Of a stretch of 64,000 nucleotides of DNA, positions 62,355 to 64,000 are shown piece after piece. Source of the DNA: Anomaloglossus baeobatrachus (lineage: Eukaryota; Chordata; Amphibia; Anura; Aromobatidae); the NCBI RefSeq assembly GCF_048569485.1, contig NC_134354.1, forward strand, positions 396,624,170 to 396,688,169, read 5' to 3'. Each line of letters starts with the position of its first letter. Position 1 is the first letter of the stretch. The notes below the pieces were generated by a model. The model did not search any database. It saw only the letters and a list, made by a program, of their open reading frames with translations, and was not told where the DNA came from. The translations under genes were made by a program, and so were the position numbers.

Positions 62355-62770
62355 CTCATAGTTACATAGGTTGAAAGAAGACCTAGGTCCATCTAGTTCA
62401 ACCTTCCTCCACCAATTATACATTTGTCACTAAATCATTTATAGCCGACAATGTTTTGTGTACTGAGGAAATCATCCAGCCCTTTTTTGAAAGCTGTTAT
62501 AGTATCTGCCATTGCTACCTCTTGTGGTAGTGCATTCCACAGTCTGACTGCTCTAACTGTAAAGAACCCTTTCCTATTTAGCTGTCGGAATCGCCTTTCT
62601 TCCACTCGCAGTGAGTGCCCTCTGGCCCTTTCTATTGTCTTTGGAAAGAATAAGTCATGTGCCAGTCCTTTGTATTGACCACGCATGTATTTATACATAT
62701 AAATGAGATCTCCTCTGAGATGTCTTTTTTCTAAGCTAAACAAATCCAACAAAGCAAGGATTGCCAAGCT
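62355..62770 (-). mobile_element. LINE 3' end fragment (CR1/L2-like), second copy
   Basis: The minus-strand frame contains LALLDLFSLEKRHLRGDLI, ERARGHSLRVEERRF and FFTVRAVRLWNALPQEVAMA, the C-terminal part of a CR1/L2-like reverse transcriptase, followed by the same 3' tail as 57411-57650. The frame is intact over 110 codons but the rest of the element is missing. Confidence 0.8.
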
Positions 62771-62930
62771 ATGACTTGCCTACTTTGGACACAACAAATT
62801 AAGAGAGCAATCACTGGAAAGGACATTTTGTTTGGAGGAACGGAAGGAACAAGGCGAAGAGGAAGGCCAGCAAACATGTGGCTTGATACAATCAGGAAAA
62901 CAGTGGAGAAGACTCTGCTGGACCTATCTA
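62771..62930 (+). mobile_element. RTE-like LINE ORF fragment
   Basis: The frame reads KRAITGKDILFGGTEGTRRR then GRPANMWLDTIRKTVEKTL. The GxRRRGRPxxxWLDxI block is typical of the C-terminus of RTE-type LINE proteins. It ends where the Tc1 element begins at 62931. Confidence 0.55.
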
Positions 62931-63942
62931 CACCGTGTGCAGAATTATTAGGCAAATGAGTATTTTCAGCACATGATACTTTTTATACATGTCCTACGCC
63001 AAGCTGTATAGGCTTGAGAGCCAACTACCAATTAAGTAAATCAGGTGATATGCATCTTTGGACCAAATGGAAGAGCCAGAGGCTGATCAGTAAAGGGCAG
63101 AGAGCTCCACTCCGACTCAGACGCCAGCAAGGTGGAGGTGGGGTACTGGTATGGGCTAGTATGATCAAAGATGAACTTGTGGGACCTTTTCGGGTTGAGG
63201 ATGGAGTGAAGCTCAACTCCCAGACCTACTGCCAGTTTCTGGAAAACAACTTCTTCAAGCAGTGGTGCAGGAAGAAGTCGATATCGTTCAAGAAAAACAT
63301 GATTTTCATGCAGGACAATGCTCCATCACATGCATCCAACTACTCCACATCGTGGCTGGCCAGTAAAGATCTAAAAGATGAAAAAGTAATGACATGGCCC
63401 CCTTGTTCATCTGATCTGAACCCCATAGAGAACCTGTGGTCCCTCATAAAATGTGAGATCTACAGGGAGAGAAAACAGTACACCTCTTGGAACAGTATCT
63501 AGGAGGCTGTGGTGGCTGCTGCACGCAATGTTGATCGTAAACAGATCAAGCAACTGACAGAATCTATGGATGGTAGGCTGTTGAGTGTCATCGTATAGAA
63601 AGGTGGCTATATTGGTCACTAATTTTTTTGGGGGTTTTGTTTTTGCATTTCAGAAATGTTTATTTCTAAATTTTGCGCAGTTATATTGGTTTATCTGATG
63701 AAGATAAACAAGTGAGATGGGAATATATTTGGTTTTTATTAAGTTGCCTAATAATTCTGCACAGTAATAGTTACCTACAAAAACAGATATCCTCCTAAGA
63801 TAGTCAAATCTAAAAAATTCCAACTTCCAAAAATATTAAGCTTGGATATTTGAGTCTTTTGGGTTGATTGAGAACATAGTTGTTGATCAATAATAAAAAA
63901 ATCCTCTAAAATACAACTTGCCTATTAATTCTGTACACAGTG
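62931..63942 (+). mobile_element. Tc1-like transposon, internally deleted
   Basis: Ends CACCGTGTGCAGAATTATTA and TAATTCTGTACACAGTG with TA on both sides (62929-62930, 63943-63944). Inner repeats of the end occur near 63740-63765 (TTGCCTAATAATTCTGCACA). The plus-strand frame 63014-63502 holds the C-terminal catalytic part: WASMIKDELVGPFR, MIFMQDNAPSHAS (second D), WPPCSSDLNPIENLWS (third acid). It ends at a TAG at 63500-63502; the following sequence continues the family (EAVVAAARNVDRKQIKQLTE). The N-terminal DNA-binding domain and first D are absent. Confidence 0.88.
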
Positions 63943-63944
63943 TA

Positions 63945-64000
63945 GACTTGCACAAGATCAATCTTCCTACAGAGCGTTCATCCATCAAGTCGCCATGGCT
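63945..64000. other. Window end, nothing recognised
   Basis: Fifty-six bases after the Tc1 element; too short to interpret. Confidence 0.3.

Overview
The window looks like a transposon-swollen stretch of a large vertebrate genome, most likely a frog (anuran amphibian). This is an inference from two things. The only host gene is a clear RHBDL2 orthologue. Its introns are packed with hAT, Tc1/mariner, Harbinger-like, TTAA-flanked, Helitron-like, Ty3/Gypsy and CR1-like repeats in the mix typical of large anuran genomes. No species can be named from the sequence alone.

Host gene: RHBDL2 (rhomboid intramembrane serine protease) lies on the minus strand. Seven coding exons at 60590-60384, 57171-57023, 55059-54947, 42778-42678, 22714-22654, 16876-16815 and 16422-16243 keep phase across six GT-AG introns and encode 290 residues. 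The serine, histidine and oxyanion residues are all present. Introns run from 0.4 to 20 kb. Upstream non-coding exon(s) and promoter are not identified. No second host gene was seen.

Region by region. 1-9154: right part of a large hAT element, mostly a 133-bp satellite (about 63 copies). 9155-16242: MITEs, an anuran-type dispersed repeat, a solo LTR inside a duplicated repeat, an old Gypsy pol fragment, and the RHBDL2 3' flank. 16243-22714: the last three exons, with foldback MITEs and a 3.3-kb Helitron-like element carrying minisatellites. 22715-42677: a 20-kb intron holding a nest of elements. A palindromic repeat was entered by an LTR (CTAG duplicated), the LTR by an inverted-arm element (13-bp duplication), and that by an 8.7-kb hAT (GTCCCTTT duplicated) with a nearly open transposase frame and its own 136-138-bp satellite. 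A Tc1 relic and a cluster of Harbinger-like MITEs follow. 42779-54946: a Tc1 relic, then a whole-looking young Ty3/Gypsy element inserted in a Tigger-like MITE. 55060-64000: minisatellite-rich repeats, LINE 3' ends, a 1-kb palindrome built from inverted mariner-type transposase ends, and an internally deleted Tc1 element.

The parts do not form a pathway. The biology is one protease gene plus layered transposition. The most notable signals are two hAT relatives that each carry a different satellite array, the dated nest of insertions, hammerhead-ribozyme-like motifs, and a Helitron-like element loaded with CCAAT and GC-box motifs.
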